Below are positions 1 through 10,907 of a stretch of DNA of 64,000 nucleotides, in pieces; position 1 is the stretch's first letter; every line of letters starts with the position of its first letter. Source of the stretch: Cerrena zonata (taxonomy: Eukaryota > Basidiomycota > Agaricomycetes > Polyporales > Cerrenaceae); contig JASBNA010000102.1 of assembly GCA_038087015.1 (NCBI GenBank), forward strand, positions 37,817 through 101,816, written 5' to 3'. Both the position numbers and the translations under genes were made by a program. Under the pieces are notes generated by a model. The model had not been told where the DNA came from. It searched no databases and saw nothing but the letters and a program-made list of their open reading frames with translations.

Positions 1-157
1 GAACGAACAAAGGGTCATCGTAAGGTAAGAGATATACGTGAGAGAAGCGAGAAACCGAGGAGAGAGAACAGTCCCTAATGATGATGAGAGAATACAAACG
101 GAAAGTGAGAGGAAAGAAGTCGTGTCAAAAAAACCAAGTGAACGAAAGATCTATGCA

Positions 158-2375
158 TCATGACGCAGCAGCAACTGCCCTCCGTTCTCTCTCCTTCATC
201 TTGGCTCCAGGCCCAAACCTCTCCTGGAAGTCAATCAACTCCTCCATAAGCTCCTCCATCATCTTCATCGTCAGTGACCCATCCTGTGTTCGCAAAGCGT
301 CCGCCACTGGATTAGACGACGAAAGTATGGGCGTCCGTCTCTCATGATCAGGCGACTCGGCCAGGGTCGCACCGTCTAGGATCACGGGAGCGTCCGTTCT
401 CCTGGATTCTGATCCTTGATTGGCATGTTCTTCACTCGTCGACAGTTGGATTTCCTTCAACGCTATTTCCAGAGCCTCCTTCCGACGTGCCCTCTCGGCC
501 GCACTAGCCTGTTCTCGTCCTACCCACTCTACCATGGCTCGGACACGTTTATTCATGTCCCCAACGCCCATCCGTTTACTGGGCCACTTGACTTTTACTC
601 CTCGTTCGGTGCTGACTTCTACGGCCGGCTGACCACTCGAGCCAATGGTAAAACCGTGCACTTCTAACGGGCGCGGTACGTCGGTAGGTAGGATATGTGC
701 GAGATGTGCTAAGTAGTCTGGAAGACCCCAGGAAGTCAGAAGTGGCTGTTGGGACACGGCATAAGCATGGGAATGATGGTAGGCACGAGCTGCGGCAGCA
801 GACGAGACGTATGACCCGCCAGCAGCAGCATTGGTGCTTGCTTGCGATCGTCGCGAGCCATTGCTGTCGTGGGCGGCGGCTGTTTTACGAGTGGATGTGC
901 GCATGAGCAATGTGCAATTGACGGAGTATGCAACAGAACTAAACGCACCTCTCGAACGGCCGTTTGCCTGGCGTCGGTTAGAAGCAGTGCCGCCGGCTTT
1001 CAAGAAACCCGTCACGTGAGTGACGTCATTCTCACACGCGATAATTCAAGCCAACATACCTGTAGCATTTGTCTCTTCACCCTCGAGGGACATTATTTCT
1101 TGCTGCTGGGTTGCAGCTACTGCCGCCTGCGACTTGCGACCACCACCGCGTTTCGTCCTCGCCGTTGTCTTGGGGGCTGTGGTGGTAGAGGAAGGGGTCG
1201 GCCTCGTGGCTTCTTTGCTCACAGGTGTTTCGGCCCGTGGCTGAGCAACTTGGGTGCGATCGGAAACGATGGACGCTGATCTCGTCCGTTTATTAGATGC
1301 TCTGTGATACGCAGAATAAATAAACAGACATTTTGTCAAGTTTGAATATCCACTCACGCGTCGTCATCCGAACGTTTGCGTTTACGTCGACCATTCAAGC
1401 CCGAGCCCCAGTCCGCTTCGGGTTCTGCTTCACCATCGTGATTCGACTTGGTCTCTTCCTTGTGTGCAGCCACCACAGGGCTCATCGTCGCAGCACGAGC
1501 TTCCGCCGCACTAGCTTCGATGATGGCTTGTAAGCTTTCGTCGTACGCCGCATCCCGACTATTCATCGTGTTCCGACGCTTGGTTGCTTTGGGAAGATGA
1601 GAGGGAGAATGTGAGCGGGAAGAACGAGAGGGAGCCATGGTAGCAGAAGATTGTCGCGCACGTTTAGCATGCCTTCTATAGGGAGAAGAGAACAGCGTGT
1701 TTAATGAGAAAAGCCACAAGGAGAAACATGACTCTACAACGCACTTTGCAAGATCGGGGTACAACTCCGGTTTACACCTTTCACAGAAGTACTCTTCAGG
1801 GATCGTGTCGTTTGTGAATCCCATACACTGGCAGTGTTGCCATTCGTGACAGTTGTCGCACTCGACCATCGTCTCGTCATCCCCTAAACAAAGTGTAAAA
1901 TTGAGTGCCCCAAGCCTGAACGAAACTGCTTCGCACCTGCGCCATCACATATACATCTGGTGATGCCTGCTTCGTCTTCCTCCCCAGCATTAGGATCAGC
2001 ATTCCCGTCGATAGGTTCAAGGATGGAAGAGAGCTGGTCATCAGGGATATCGATAGCCAGCGGGCCCTTTTCTCTTTCTTTACCCTTGCGCTTGTTGCGA
2101 CCATTCGTCGCGCCATTCGTACTAGTCTTTATAAGCTCCTCCTGGTCCTCCACATCTTCGTGTTTCGGCTTTTTGTGACGCCCCGAGCTATGTGAGGTTG
2201 GAAGTGGAGGACGAGAGGTGTCCTTGTTCTCCTTGCTCTTTGGTGGTGGTGCAGAGTCGGACGTGGGTGAACCTGCAGGGGACTTGCTAGAGGAGGTGGA
2301 TGGAAGGGAACGTCTGCCAGACCGACGAGGCTCTTTTGGGGACGGCGGAGGCCCCATGGGGGAGACGTTGGCCAT
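158..2375 (-). CDS. PHD-finger protein, Cti6-like (histone deacetylase complex subunit)
   Basis: Five exons on the minus strand (2375-1937, 1883-1745, 1675-1358, 1301-1060, 996-158) join in frame to 658 aa; all introns are GT-AG, 53-69 bp. A single PHD finger lies at about residues 140-190: it begins RCICDGAGDDETMVECDNC and continues through HEWQHCQC to YFCERC, giving the Cys4-His-Cys3 zinc ligands that read histone H3 tails. The rest is low-complexity and charged, with basic patches (RRKRKRS) suited to a nuclear protein. The C-terminal half has a conserved helical stretch (MNKRVRAMVEWVGREQASAA). Domain type and position fit yeast Cti6, a subunit of the Rpd3L deacetylase complex; Bye1/Set3-type PHD proteins are alternatives. 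It diverges from COG2 over about 530 bp. The domain is certain, the Cti6 assignment is inference. Confidence 0.8.
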
Positions 2376-2902
2376 GACGGCTTGTCGGGGGGCGAGAGGG
2401 GGATGTAGATTGCGAGCAACAGAGTCGGGCGAGGAGAGAATGTAGACCAGGGCGTTTCTCTTTCCCCTCCTGCGAGCTGGATTCGGCCGGCACGGCTCTC
2501 TTGTCTTGCCAAATAAAATAAAATAATTACACTCCTGGGGGAGAACGTGATCCCTTTGTTAGGTAACCAAGAGGTGTGATTCGTCACACTCGGTATTGAA
2601 GCAATACTTATCATTCAAACAGAGCTTTAGTTGTGTAGGTGAGCAGTGTAGTATTAACTGGTGCTTGAAACACAACTCGCAAGCAGAAAATAAACATGCA
2701 TCGATTACTTCAAAACGCTAATCCCAACTGTCTTAATGAGGCTTGTGTTATACGTGACGCGTTGTATACCTCCTGTATTTTCCATTTTATGTAAGCTCCG
2801 CGTAAAAGGAGGCTACCTAAATTGTGTTAGCTGTGCAATAACCTCCTGACCACCATCATCGTGACGCACGGCTTCGACAGTCAACGTCCAACGTCTCATG
2901 CA
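2376..2902. promoter_or_regulatory. Divergent promoter region of the PHD gene and COG2
   Basis: These 527 bp lie between two divergent start codons and hold no ORF I would call a gene. No convincing TATA box was seen on either side. An out-of-frame ATG at 2898, just before the chosen COG2 start at 2903, opens a short upstream reading frame that stops soon after. Confidence 0.4.
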
Positions 2903-5900
2903 ATGCCATCTACGACTCAAGCAAGCTCTTCTCGGGACCCACTAGAGCTCGAACGACTTGCAGAGGAACTTGAAGAACGCGAACTACGATCACCCAATGC
3001 GCAATCACCTCAGGAATACCAAGACCATACTCTTCCAGCATGGACACCTCTAGCACACAATAACCCTTTGCTATCTTCGGAAACGTTCAATGTTGAAGAG
3101 TTTCTTCTGTCGCGTTCATACACCTCCTTGCCAGATATGAGGACTGAGCTTCGGGATTATCTTGCTGTGTTGAAGGAGGAACTGGTCAAGCTCATTAACG
3201 ATGACTACGAGGCTTTCATTAGCCTGAGTACGGATCTCAGAGGGGAAGGGACGAGGTTGGAGAAACTGAAGTTCCCGTTGGAAGGACTACGCAGTGAGGT
3301 CATAGTATGTACTCATGTCATTAAGTGCTTATAATGTGGATGAATAAATATATTGGCTTGTGCTTTCAATTGTACGTGTAGACTTCGAGGAAGGAGCTTC
3401 AACAAATACAGGATGCGGTACAACTGAAACTTCAGAAGCGATCGTTGCTTCGTGAGGAGAAAGTCGGTCAATCTCACTTGAAGGTATCCCTTGTGAAATG
3501 CTAACCTTGACAATGCATTGTAGGCTTTCTTGCACTTGTTACTGAAGATCTCGGAGTCTGTAACACGTCTAGAATCTTTGCTGCTGATTGCTGCACCGTC
3601 TGAGGATGAACAGCACAGCACAGACTTCTCTGTTGGCAATCTCAAGGGTTCCTCGCGAGGAGGGCAACACGAAGAGGACGACAGGCAAGTATACTTAATC
3701 TGTCCACTCTATCTTGTTGCTAATGTTACTTCTCTCAGATCACGTACAAACCGAGCAAAACACTTATCACGAGTCGCGGCTGAATATACCCAACTGTTAT
3801 ACCATGTCAACAAAGCGAAGAATAATAACTGCGCCTTCGTAGATGAATGTCAATGGGTTTGTGAGGTTCCCTAGGTTCTTATACTTGGATTCATTCTTAG
3901 CTTTAGGTCTCAGCGTATCGACCGGATTAGGTCTACATTATCCTCCGACTTGGATCATCTGTTTTCCGTAACTCTCAAAACCTTGACGAGAGGGAAAGAT
4001 CATAAACCAAGTAGTGAAGCCGAAAAGGCGAAACTGATGACTGATGTATCGGAGTGTCTACGAACGTATGACTCGTTGGGCTTATGGAGGGATGCAGAAG
4101 AGGTTTTGAGACGAGATGTCGTGCACGATTTCGTAAAAAAGGTATTTTAATTCTAATATCATCATTTACGCATTGTTAATTGTGTACAACCCTAGACAAT
4201 TCATCCGAGCTCTCTGACCGCCCCGCACAGTCCAATCATGCCGCATACACCTTTCCCCCCAACTCGGCATCCTAGCAACAATACTACACCTAGACCACCC
4301 GACACTTCCTCTCTTCCGCTTCGAACCCCATACACTCCATACACTGCCTTCGCATCCAAACAGAATCCTTTCGAGATGAGCTTTGAGGCTGGAGGTGTAT
4401 CTGCCGCTCATGCTCACCTCCTCGATGACTCCGACGACCCCCTAGCAGGGCTCTACAACCAAATCCTCAAGTTTACCGAAAGAGATTTGAAGAGGATTAT
4501 GGAAGTAGGAGAGAAAGTATGCGTGAAACCGGTGTTGGGGCAAAGTCATTCGAAAGGGCAACTTCTCGGGTTGGGATCATTAACCGTTGGTAAATCCCCG
4601 ATTCATGCAAGCGGGGAGAAAGAAGATAAGTTCGAGATTATGGCAAATGTGATTTGGGCAGAGTTTGGGAAGGCAATTATGGAGGAGCTGGGACATGTCG
4701 TGTTTGCTGTTGGGAAACCTGATGAATTCCGCAGGGTACGTATTTCTTCTTTTGAATTCTATATGAGAAGATACTTTGTACTGACTTGGCGTTTTAGCAT
4801 CACGAAACAACCCAAGCTTTCATACGTTCTCTGGAGTTCCTAGCCCCTTCAGTACAAGCTATCGAGGCAATGCGTTCCCATCCTATATACGGTGCTTTTG
4901 AAAGGAGGTGGCAACTACCAGTATACTTCCAATTACGATGGAAAGAAATTGTGACCAAACTGGAAGAAGCATTGGCATCGAACACGCTTGAGCGTGTGTC
5001 TGGTAAAGGTATTTTGCTTTCCCTTACCTTATTTCGAAGGATTTGATACTGAATCGATTGTAATAGCACCATTCGCCACGGCTCAAGGTGTGGCATCATG
5101 GGATGCTATCAATGCTTGTTGGAGTGCACAGGTCTTTATTCCCGACCTCGGACATCGATTCTGGAAACTTACCCTCCAAGTAAGTCTTCTATAAGTTCTC
5201 AAATTGCATCAAGGAAATGTCTAACATTCACTTATCTTATAGATACTCAGCAGATATCGATCATGGATGGAAAATAGTCTCCCAAATATCGATGCTTCTT
5301 TCCGCTCGGCGGGAACTGGAACAGGAATTGAACGACGCGGGCAGGTGTGCACAATATCCTTATTACTACATGGTCAATTACTTAACATTGGTCTATAGGC
5401 ATCTGCTGGTCCAGGTTCAGCTATTTCTCGTACGGGAACACCCACTATCCCCACGGAAGCCGCTCCCCCAGAAAGTGTAGCAGCAGATGAAGCATTAGTT
5501 GCCCAACTTGCGATCTCTATCACCGACCTCAAAGCGATGGAAGGACAGATGTGGAAGCTCTGGCGCGAAGAACTGAGCATGATGTTACCTGACACGTCTG
5601 CTGTTAGTGAGGGCGAAAGCGAAGGTCTGGAAGGTCCGCACCATTTCAATTAATGCCTATTACGAAATTGGAATTGAGTCGTTAATGCGAATTCTAGATG
5701 CCCTTCGACATACCCTATCTCGCATCCTTTCTATTATCCCACCCCTGTCAGGACAAATCATCCACATTCTGTCTCGAAGAGGTTGCGACGCCCTATTACC
5801 AATGCGTTCTATTCCATCGCAGTTCAGAGCTATGTCATCAAGCAAACGACTACCGACTGAACCTAGTCATTTCGTTTCGCTCATTTTCCGCCCACTTAAG

Positions 5901-6332
5901 GCATTCTTCGGGATTGGTTCAGTTGATGGTCCTGCTACTGTGCTCAAAGAAGAGTTGTTGATCAGTTACGCTGAAGAAGTATTTGAAGCTGTCGCACAGA
6001 GGTATGTCACTACTTTTCCGAATATTTCCTCAATCTAATAATGTTCATCTCGTCCTCGCAGGTATATATACTTCCTCAACGCGATGAAGAAAACCGAAGT
6101 TTCCCTTCGACGTCTCAAGAAAGGCAGAACCTCCACCTTCTCGCTTTTCGGCAGCGGATCAGGTAATAATGATGACGGAAAGGGGGATGAAGAGAAGATT
6201 CGGGCTCAAATGATTCTTGACGTACTTGCTTTTGGAAAGGATGCTGCATCACTCGGAGTCGCGATTGAGGACAGCGCGACCTACCGTAGTCTGAGAGACT
6301 TGGCTCATTCTAGTCTTGCCGAGGAATCATGA
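2903..6332 (+). CDS. COG2: Conserved oligomeric Golgi complex subunit 2 (COG2)
   Basis: Twelve exons (2903-3304, 3382-3483, 3524-3684, 3739-3856, 3914-4141, 4196-4735, 4798-5008, 5067-5179, 5243-5344, 5399-5633, 5698-6001, 6062-6332) splice in frame to 928 aa. The N-terminal block beginning NPLLSSETFNVEEFLLSR and running through LKEELVKLINDDYEAFISLS is the conserved COG2 N-terminal region, followed by helical bundles (RSRTNRAKHLSRVAAEY, RIDRIRSTLSSDLDHLF). COG2 belongs to lobe A of the COG tether, which captures intra-Golgi recycling vesicles at the cytosolic face of the Golgi. The third intron (3685-3738) starts with GC (AG|GCAAGT) rather than GT; only that splice keeps the conserved sequence in frame. 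The ATG at 2903 was chosen because it opens the conserved frame. The 3' end lies about 0.5 kb from a retroelement. Confidence 0.9.
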
Positions 6333-6862
6333 TCTTGTATGTTTCCGTGTCCTATATTATGCGAGATCGTTCGAACTTTATGAACGAGATATGGGAGATA
6401 TGGAGCCCACTCGGGGCATCTGCGAGATGTTGAAGGTAAGTCCATTCCACCCAAGTACTGAAGTGAAACGGACGTGAACGCGGTCTCTATGCAGAGTTTG
6501 CTCGAGACGCTTGTCTCAAAGTGGAATGGGTGGGAGCAACGGACATGATACGATAAGCGGTAAAGACAGTTTGAGATAGCTGCTGACGGGATAGAGATGA
6601 TGTACATTGTATATTAATGAGACGCGGAGTGGAGTGGGGTGGGACGAAGATACCAGCTAAACGACTAGGGGATGATGTGTGAGGGGATGAGACGGGCAAA
6701 GCCCTTCGGGGCATTCCGACGCTAGCATGGGACACCTGGGAGAGTTCAATATTAGCATGCGATACCCAGTGGGTTAGGAGGTGGAGGCGACGCATGTGTG
6801 CAGTGATGGACATACCCAGGTGTTAGTTGCCGGAGGAATGCCTGACCCCACATCATCCAGGC
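6333..6862. other. COG2 3' flank and 3' end of the DIRS-type retroelement
   Basis: No gene is supported here. The tyrosine-recombinase ORF ends at 6863, so the terminal repeats of the retroelement should lie in the right-hand part, roughly 6620-6862. I looked for a copy of this sequence beyond 34490, where the other end should be, and could not define a repeat or a junction by eye. Confidence 0.35.
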
Positions 6863-8473
6863 TTAGGCTCGAGCAGGCGGTACGGGGGGCAGTTGCCAGC
6901 GGGTGAGACGAGTGTGAGCTTCTGGGTCGTGTTGAACATATGGGGCCATGACTTCAGTGTTCTTACGCAAATACTTCCTAAAGGAGTCGCCGGCCCATCT
7001 GCCCTTGGACTTGACTACTTCGAAGGGAACACCTTTGAGCAGTCGTTCCAGGGTGCCTCCAATTCGGAATGAGTGACCGTGTATGTGGATTCCATGTGTG
7101 GCAAGAGCTGTGTTGACCGTTCGCATTAGTATTTGCTTGGTCAAGGGACGTCTTTCCTTCCCTTGTGTGTAGCTGAATAAATGTTTGCCGGGTTTTGGGT
7201 CGTTTACCTCGATGTGATTCCGTAAGGCATCGTCCGCGTCGGTTTCTGTGTGCTGTTTCCCCCAGAATATATCCTTGCCGGACGTCTTTCCCTCTCGCCG
7301 ACGAGCTTTGGTGGAAGGTAAGTGGATGACCGTGGTTATTAGACCATTTGGGTCTGTGTCATGCCGGAGGTTGTCGATCGTTGGGTGTAGGCTATGATTA
7401 AACGCTGTGAGGTTAGGGACTGTAAGTTCGCCTGATCTCGCCATTCCATAGAAGAGTGCTGTGCAGCACGACCACGCAGCGGCTTGTAGTGGTTGTGACA
7501 GGTCGATCGATTTCCTGAGGAGTACGAGGTGTTCTGTTAGACACGGTGGTCTTTGCTTCTTGCAAGATGATGGGGGGGTGGCGAGGTTGGCGGCCTTCAG
7601 AGCATTTCGATACGGTTCCGGCGTCATGTTCCAGGGTAAGTCGTGTAAAATGTGCCACGCACGAACACCTGCGACGTAGTTGTTGATGGCGTCCCTGGCA
7701 TAACCTCCTGCTAGAGCAGAGATGAATTGAATCATGACGTCGCAGCTGACCGGCGCACGGTCACTTTCTGGGATTTTCATCAAGTCGCACCAGACGTGAT
7801 ATACGAGTAGTCCCGAGCCGTATACTTCATGGGTGTTCTCATTTAGAGCACTGGCCATGAGTAGCTGAACTCTGCTGAGATTTTCCGGTGAGAAAAGTTT
7901 CGATGGCTCGACGTTGGACTTGAGTGGAAGCCAGTTTTTGACTCGGTTCCTTGCATGGCAGTGAGGGCGGAGAGGGGAAGGATGTGGTGTGAGGTTCGCC
8001 TGATATGGTCGTGGGTTTCCTACTGGCTTCGAAGGTTGCGGTAGAGGTTGGTAGAAACGTTTATGGACGGCCCTCGAAGCGCTTCGAGAGGTAGTGGTGG
8101 TCGTTGTGGCTTTGTCGCTCCTGGTCTGAGAGGAAAGTGGTACGGTTCGTGACCCTCTGTGCTCCCTTGCAGTGGGATCGAAACGAGGGCTTTGGGGAGT
8201 GGCATTGACTGAAGTCGAAGGGTTGGATCCACTCTTGGAGAGCGGCTGGGATCTCGATACAAGGGAGGAGTAGGCTGATCGGAGGAAATCTCCCTCTGGA
8301 TGGTCCGTCGGCTGGATTTGACTTACTCGGGATGTACTCGGTTTGTACTTCAAATCCTTCAGCGTCCACAAGTGCGCGAATCCGTTTGAAGACACCGTTG
8401 ACCTGTTTTGAGCGGCTGCGGCCATTTCTCCATCCCTGGACGACTCCCTGATTGTCCCCAAACACGGTGACAT
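6863..8473 (-). CDS. Tyrosine recombinase of the DIRS-type element
   Basis: An uninterrupted 536-aa frame. The N-terminal third is a low-complexity Ser/Thr/Pro linker. A SAM-like core-binding region follows at about 165-290 (NTHEVYGSGLLVYHVWCDLM). The catalytic domain shows the recombinase signature: first Arg in YGMARSGELTV, HGHSFRIGG (His-x-x-Arg), and Trp/Tyr in GRWAGDSFRKYLRKN. The enzyme would cut and rejoin DNA through a 3'-phosphotyrosine to integrate the circular cDNA. It overlaps the upstream RT-RNase H frame by 413 bp in another frame, a common DIRS arrangement, so the true start of the recombinase (or any frameshift or splice that makes it) is unknown; the ATG at 8473 is simply the first in frame. 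Confidence 0.85.
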   Translation of the reverse strand: MSPCLGTIRESSRDGEMAAAAQNRSTVSSNGFAHLWTLKDLKYKPSTSRVSQIQPTDHPEGDFLRSAYSSLVSRSQPLSKSGSNPSTSVNATPQSPRFDPTAREHRGSRTVPLSSQTRSDKATTTTTTSRSASRAVHKRFYQPLPQPSKPVGNPRPYQANLTPHPSPLRPHCHARNRVKNWLPLKSNVEPSKLFSPENLSRVQLLMASALNENTHEVYGSGLLVYHVWCDLMKIPESDRAPVSCDVMIQFISALAGGYARDAINNYVAGVRAWHILHDLPWNMTPEPYRNALKAANLATPPSSCKKQRPPCLTEHLVLLRKSIDLSQPLQAAAWSCCTALFYGMARSGELTVPNLTAFNHSLHPTIDNLRHDTDPNGLITTVIHLPSTKARRREGKTSGKDIFWGKQHTETDADDALRNHIEVNDPKPGKHLFSYTQGKERRPLTKQILMRTVNTALATHGIHIHGHSFRIGGTLERLLKGVPFEVVKSKGRWAGDSFRKYLRKNTEVMAPYVQHDPEAHTRLTRWQLPPVPPARA

Positions 8474-10178
8474 TCTGTTTTCGTTTGGAAGCAGCGTTTA
8501 TGTGTCTTACCAACATTTCGAAGCCCACAGCTTCTGCCCAAGCGATGTCTCTACCGTCTGACTTCCAGTCTCCGATGAGGCGCCAGGCGGACCACCTTTC
8601 ATTGATGCAGATTCCGAGTCCGACGCCTGAGCTCGCATCTGAGTAGGCGGCGAGGGACACGAAGGAGTCGGGATCAATTAGAGTGCGGGGGGAGGGGGGA
8701 GAGGATAGGGTTGAGCGCCACCACTCCATGTCGAGCTCGCAGCCTCGAGGCGGAGTTCGACGCATGAAAGGGTTCATGTGGAAAATGCCGAGCATTGACT
8801 CTAGGTGAGTGAGGTAAGCTCTTCCGGGTGGTATTGCCAGTGACGCATGGAGTAGTTTTCCGTATAACTTCTGGACTTCTTTTAGGTCATGTGTTCGATT
8901 CTGCTGCCAGTTTTCGATCGCGCTGAGGTATTTCACACGTTTGTGCTCAGTGATGGTGACCGATTTGCGCTCGATGTCCCAGATTAGCCCTGTGAAGGTG
9001 ATCTGTGAGTCCCAGAGTTGATCTTTTCCTTTTTGCCACGGAATGCCAAGGTCGTCAGAAATTGTGTCGATGTCTTGTAGGTTACATGAGAATAGACTGT
9101 CTTCCGTGCTCCTGATCGACTTGCACGAGAGGTCCTTGACCTGAAAAGTCATGTCTTCTCCGAACTCCTCTGTGCTTCTATCGGCACGTGTTCTACCGCC
9201 ATACCATATCCTGCTGCCCGATTGGTGTTTTCCTCCGTTTGCCTGGATCGACTGTCTCCATTGGCGCCGTTTCTCGTTGTACTGCTCGATGTACTCCTTC
9301 CGAATGCGAAAGAAATTGTGGTCGTCTGCCCAGTTGATTACCGGGCTGACACCTTGAGATCGGAATATGTCTGTACATGCGTCTGCAATGCCACCATACG
9401 TTCCTGAGCATCCTGATCCTCTGAAGAAACCCTGGGAATCGAGAGCAAAGCTGTCTTCGTCGTTTGAAAGCCTCACGACCATGCCCGGCCACTGTTCCGG
9501 TTTGACTGGGATATTCCGATATGCTTCTGCTACGTCTCGGACTGCGCCTTGTGAACCTGGGGGGAGGTGGAGTATTAATTGCGCCATGATGTTAAAGGTT
9601 CCCCAGGTGCATGGGAAGTCGTCCGAGTCGATCAAGGAGTTGATCGATGGGTATAGATTAGTTGTTGGGTGTGGGTATGAGTAATTTTGAACCAGTCTGA
9701 AGGTGTTTGGTTTGAGAGGTTTGGGAACTAGGGATATGGGCGAGGATTGAAATGGACCGATGGTTTCCTCTAATTGTCTTCTGGTGAATGGTCCCAGGTA
9801 CCGTCCAAGATGGAACTCATTATCTACAATACGCTGGAACTCATGTGCATGCTCAAGTAGAGTGTCGCTGTTGCGGGGGGTTTGAGTTCGCGATATGTGT
9901 GGCACCCCGATGTCAAAACCAAAACGAATGTTATTAATGGTGGAAGGGTATTTAAATACAAGGTCTGCGCCGTGGAGATATTTCTCCCATGCGTCGGCAA
10001 TGAAGGGTGTATGCGCCTTATTTTTTCGAGACGAGATGGCAGCTCTGAGCACCATGAGACGTCGATCCGCATCCCGAGCACTCATGGTAGTGCTTTGGGT
10101 CAGTGGAGTTGCAACCTCTACGGTTGTGTTCGATGCAGATGACATTGCCTTGTGGGTTGACGATACGTCCCCGCTCAT
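8061..10178 (-). CDS. Reverse transcriptase-RNase H polyprotein of the DIRS-type element
   Basis: 705 aa without stops. The reverse transcriptase occupies about residues 130-330: motif A is in VRDVAEAYRNIPVKPEQW, and the catalytic box reads WADD (VINWADDHNFF) where most RTs have YxDD. RNase H follows at about 500-640 with the four acidic positions visible: YSDASSGVG, AWAEAVGFE, VFGDNQGV and SNPADGPSR. Together these copy the RNA genome to DNA and remove the template. The frame overlaps the end of gag upstream (gag stops at 10018) and the recombinase downstream. Whether the WADD substitution affects activity cannot be judged from sequence; aromatic replacements at this position occur in other RTs. 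Confidence 0.85.
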   Translation of the reverse strand: MSGDVSSTHKAMSSASNTTVEVATPLTQSTTMSARDADRRLMVLRAAISSRKNKAHTPFIADAWEKYLHGADLVFKYPSTINNIRFGFDIGVPHISRTQTPRNSDTLLEHAHEFQRIVDNEFHLGRYLGPFTRRQLEETIGPFQSSPISLVPKPLKPNTFRLVQNYSYPHPTTNLYPSINSLIDSDDFPCTWGTFNIMAQLILHLPPGSQGAVRDVAEAYRNIPVKPEQWPGMVVRLSNDEDSFALDSQGFFRGSGCSGTYGGIADACTDIFRSQGVSPVINWADDHNFFRIRKEYIEQYNEKRRQWRQSIQANGGKHQSGSRIWYGGRTRADRSTEEFGEDMTFQVKDLSCKSIRSTEDSLFSCNLQDIDTISDDLGIPWQKGKDQLWDSQITFTGLIWDIERKSVTITEHKRVKYLSAIENWQQNRTHDLKEVQKLYGKLLHASLAIPPGRAYLTHLESMLGIFHMNPFMRRTPPRGCELDMEWWRSTLSSPPSPRTLIDPDSFVSLAAYSDASSGVGLGICINERWSAWRLIGDWKSDGRDIAWAEAVGFEMLVRHINAASKRKQNVTVFGDNQGVVQGWRNGRSRSKQVNGVFKRIRALVDAEGFEVQTEYIPSKSNPADGPSRGRFPPISLLLPCIEIPAALQEWIQPFDFSQCHSPKPSFRSHCKGAQRVTNRTTFLSDQERQSHNDHHYLSKRFEGRP

Positions 10179-10476
10179 CCCTGTGGCACCACGTCTTATC
10201 TCCGTTGGCCAGGGTGTAGTGGGCGCATTTGACCTTGTTGTGGGGGTCGAGCGAGAGGCAGAGTATGCAAACCCATTCCGTTTCCACGTTGTCGCGAAAA
10301 TGGCATGGGGAGTCTAGTGCGCGTTTGGATGGCGGGAACTGGATGCCTTCAGCGAAGGATGGCGATCGTGCCCGCTTCCCTTCGGAGCGAGAGGGTTCAA
10401 ACGAACGCACTGGTCGGTCTCGGAGGTTGCGAAGCTCGCGCATGCCTTCGTTTAGCTGGAGTTGCATGGCCGAGAG

Positions 10477-10677
10477 CTGTGGTTGTGGGTATGGTATGGG
10501 TTTAGTGCATGGGTGTGGGTACGGCATGTGGGTATGGGTGTTGGGTTTTGGAGTATGGGTTAATGGGTATGGGTGCGATGCATGAGTGTATGGTGTGTGT
10601 GTTCGTTGGCATATGAGAGAGAGGTTGGGTGTTATTAGTTATTGTCGAGGCTTGTGAGATAGAGTAGAGGTACGTAC
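10477..10677 (-). repeat. gag intron filled with a degenerate GGGTATGG/CCCATACC repeat
   Basis: The minus strand shows a consensus donor (GAC|GTACGTACC) and acceptor (CCACAACCACAG|CTC), and removing these 201 bp joins two gag segments in phase 0. The part from about 10484 to 10590 is a degenerate tandem of units such as gggtatgg, gggtgtggg and gggtacgg on the plus strand. It is far longer than the 40-80 bp introns of the neighbouring genes. Confidence 0.55.
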
Positions 10678-10907
10678 GTCGATGCGGAGTCGCTTGGCCT
10701 CTGCCTGCTTGACTAGTTCCACACAAGCGTCGAGGAGCTTCTCGTCGATGGTAGCGATGTCCCATAATTTCTTCTTCTTCGTTGCAACAGCGGTGAGAAG
10801 TGTATCATGCCACTGCTGGCGCGCAATGGCTTGATACCTTATGAGGGCTCTTTTACCTATCTCCGGTTTCTCGAAGCGGAGGGTATGGTTTTCGATCTTG
10901 AAGAAGA

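Noticed and set aside
6333..6862. An extra COG2 exon around 6380-6550
   Set aside because: A GTAAGT donor near 6435 and a CAG near 6494 look like an intron, but the upstream stop at 6330-6332 cannot be bypassed and no conserved COG2 sequence follows.
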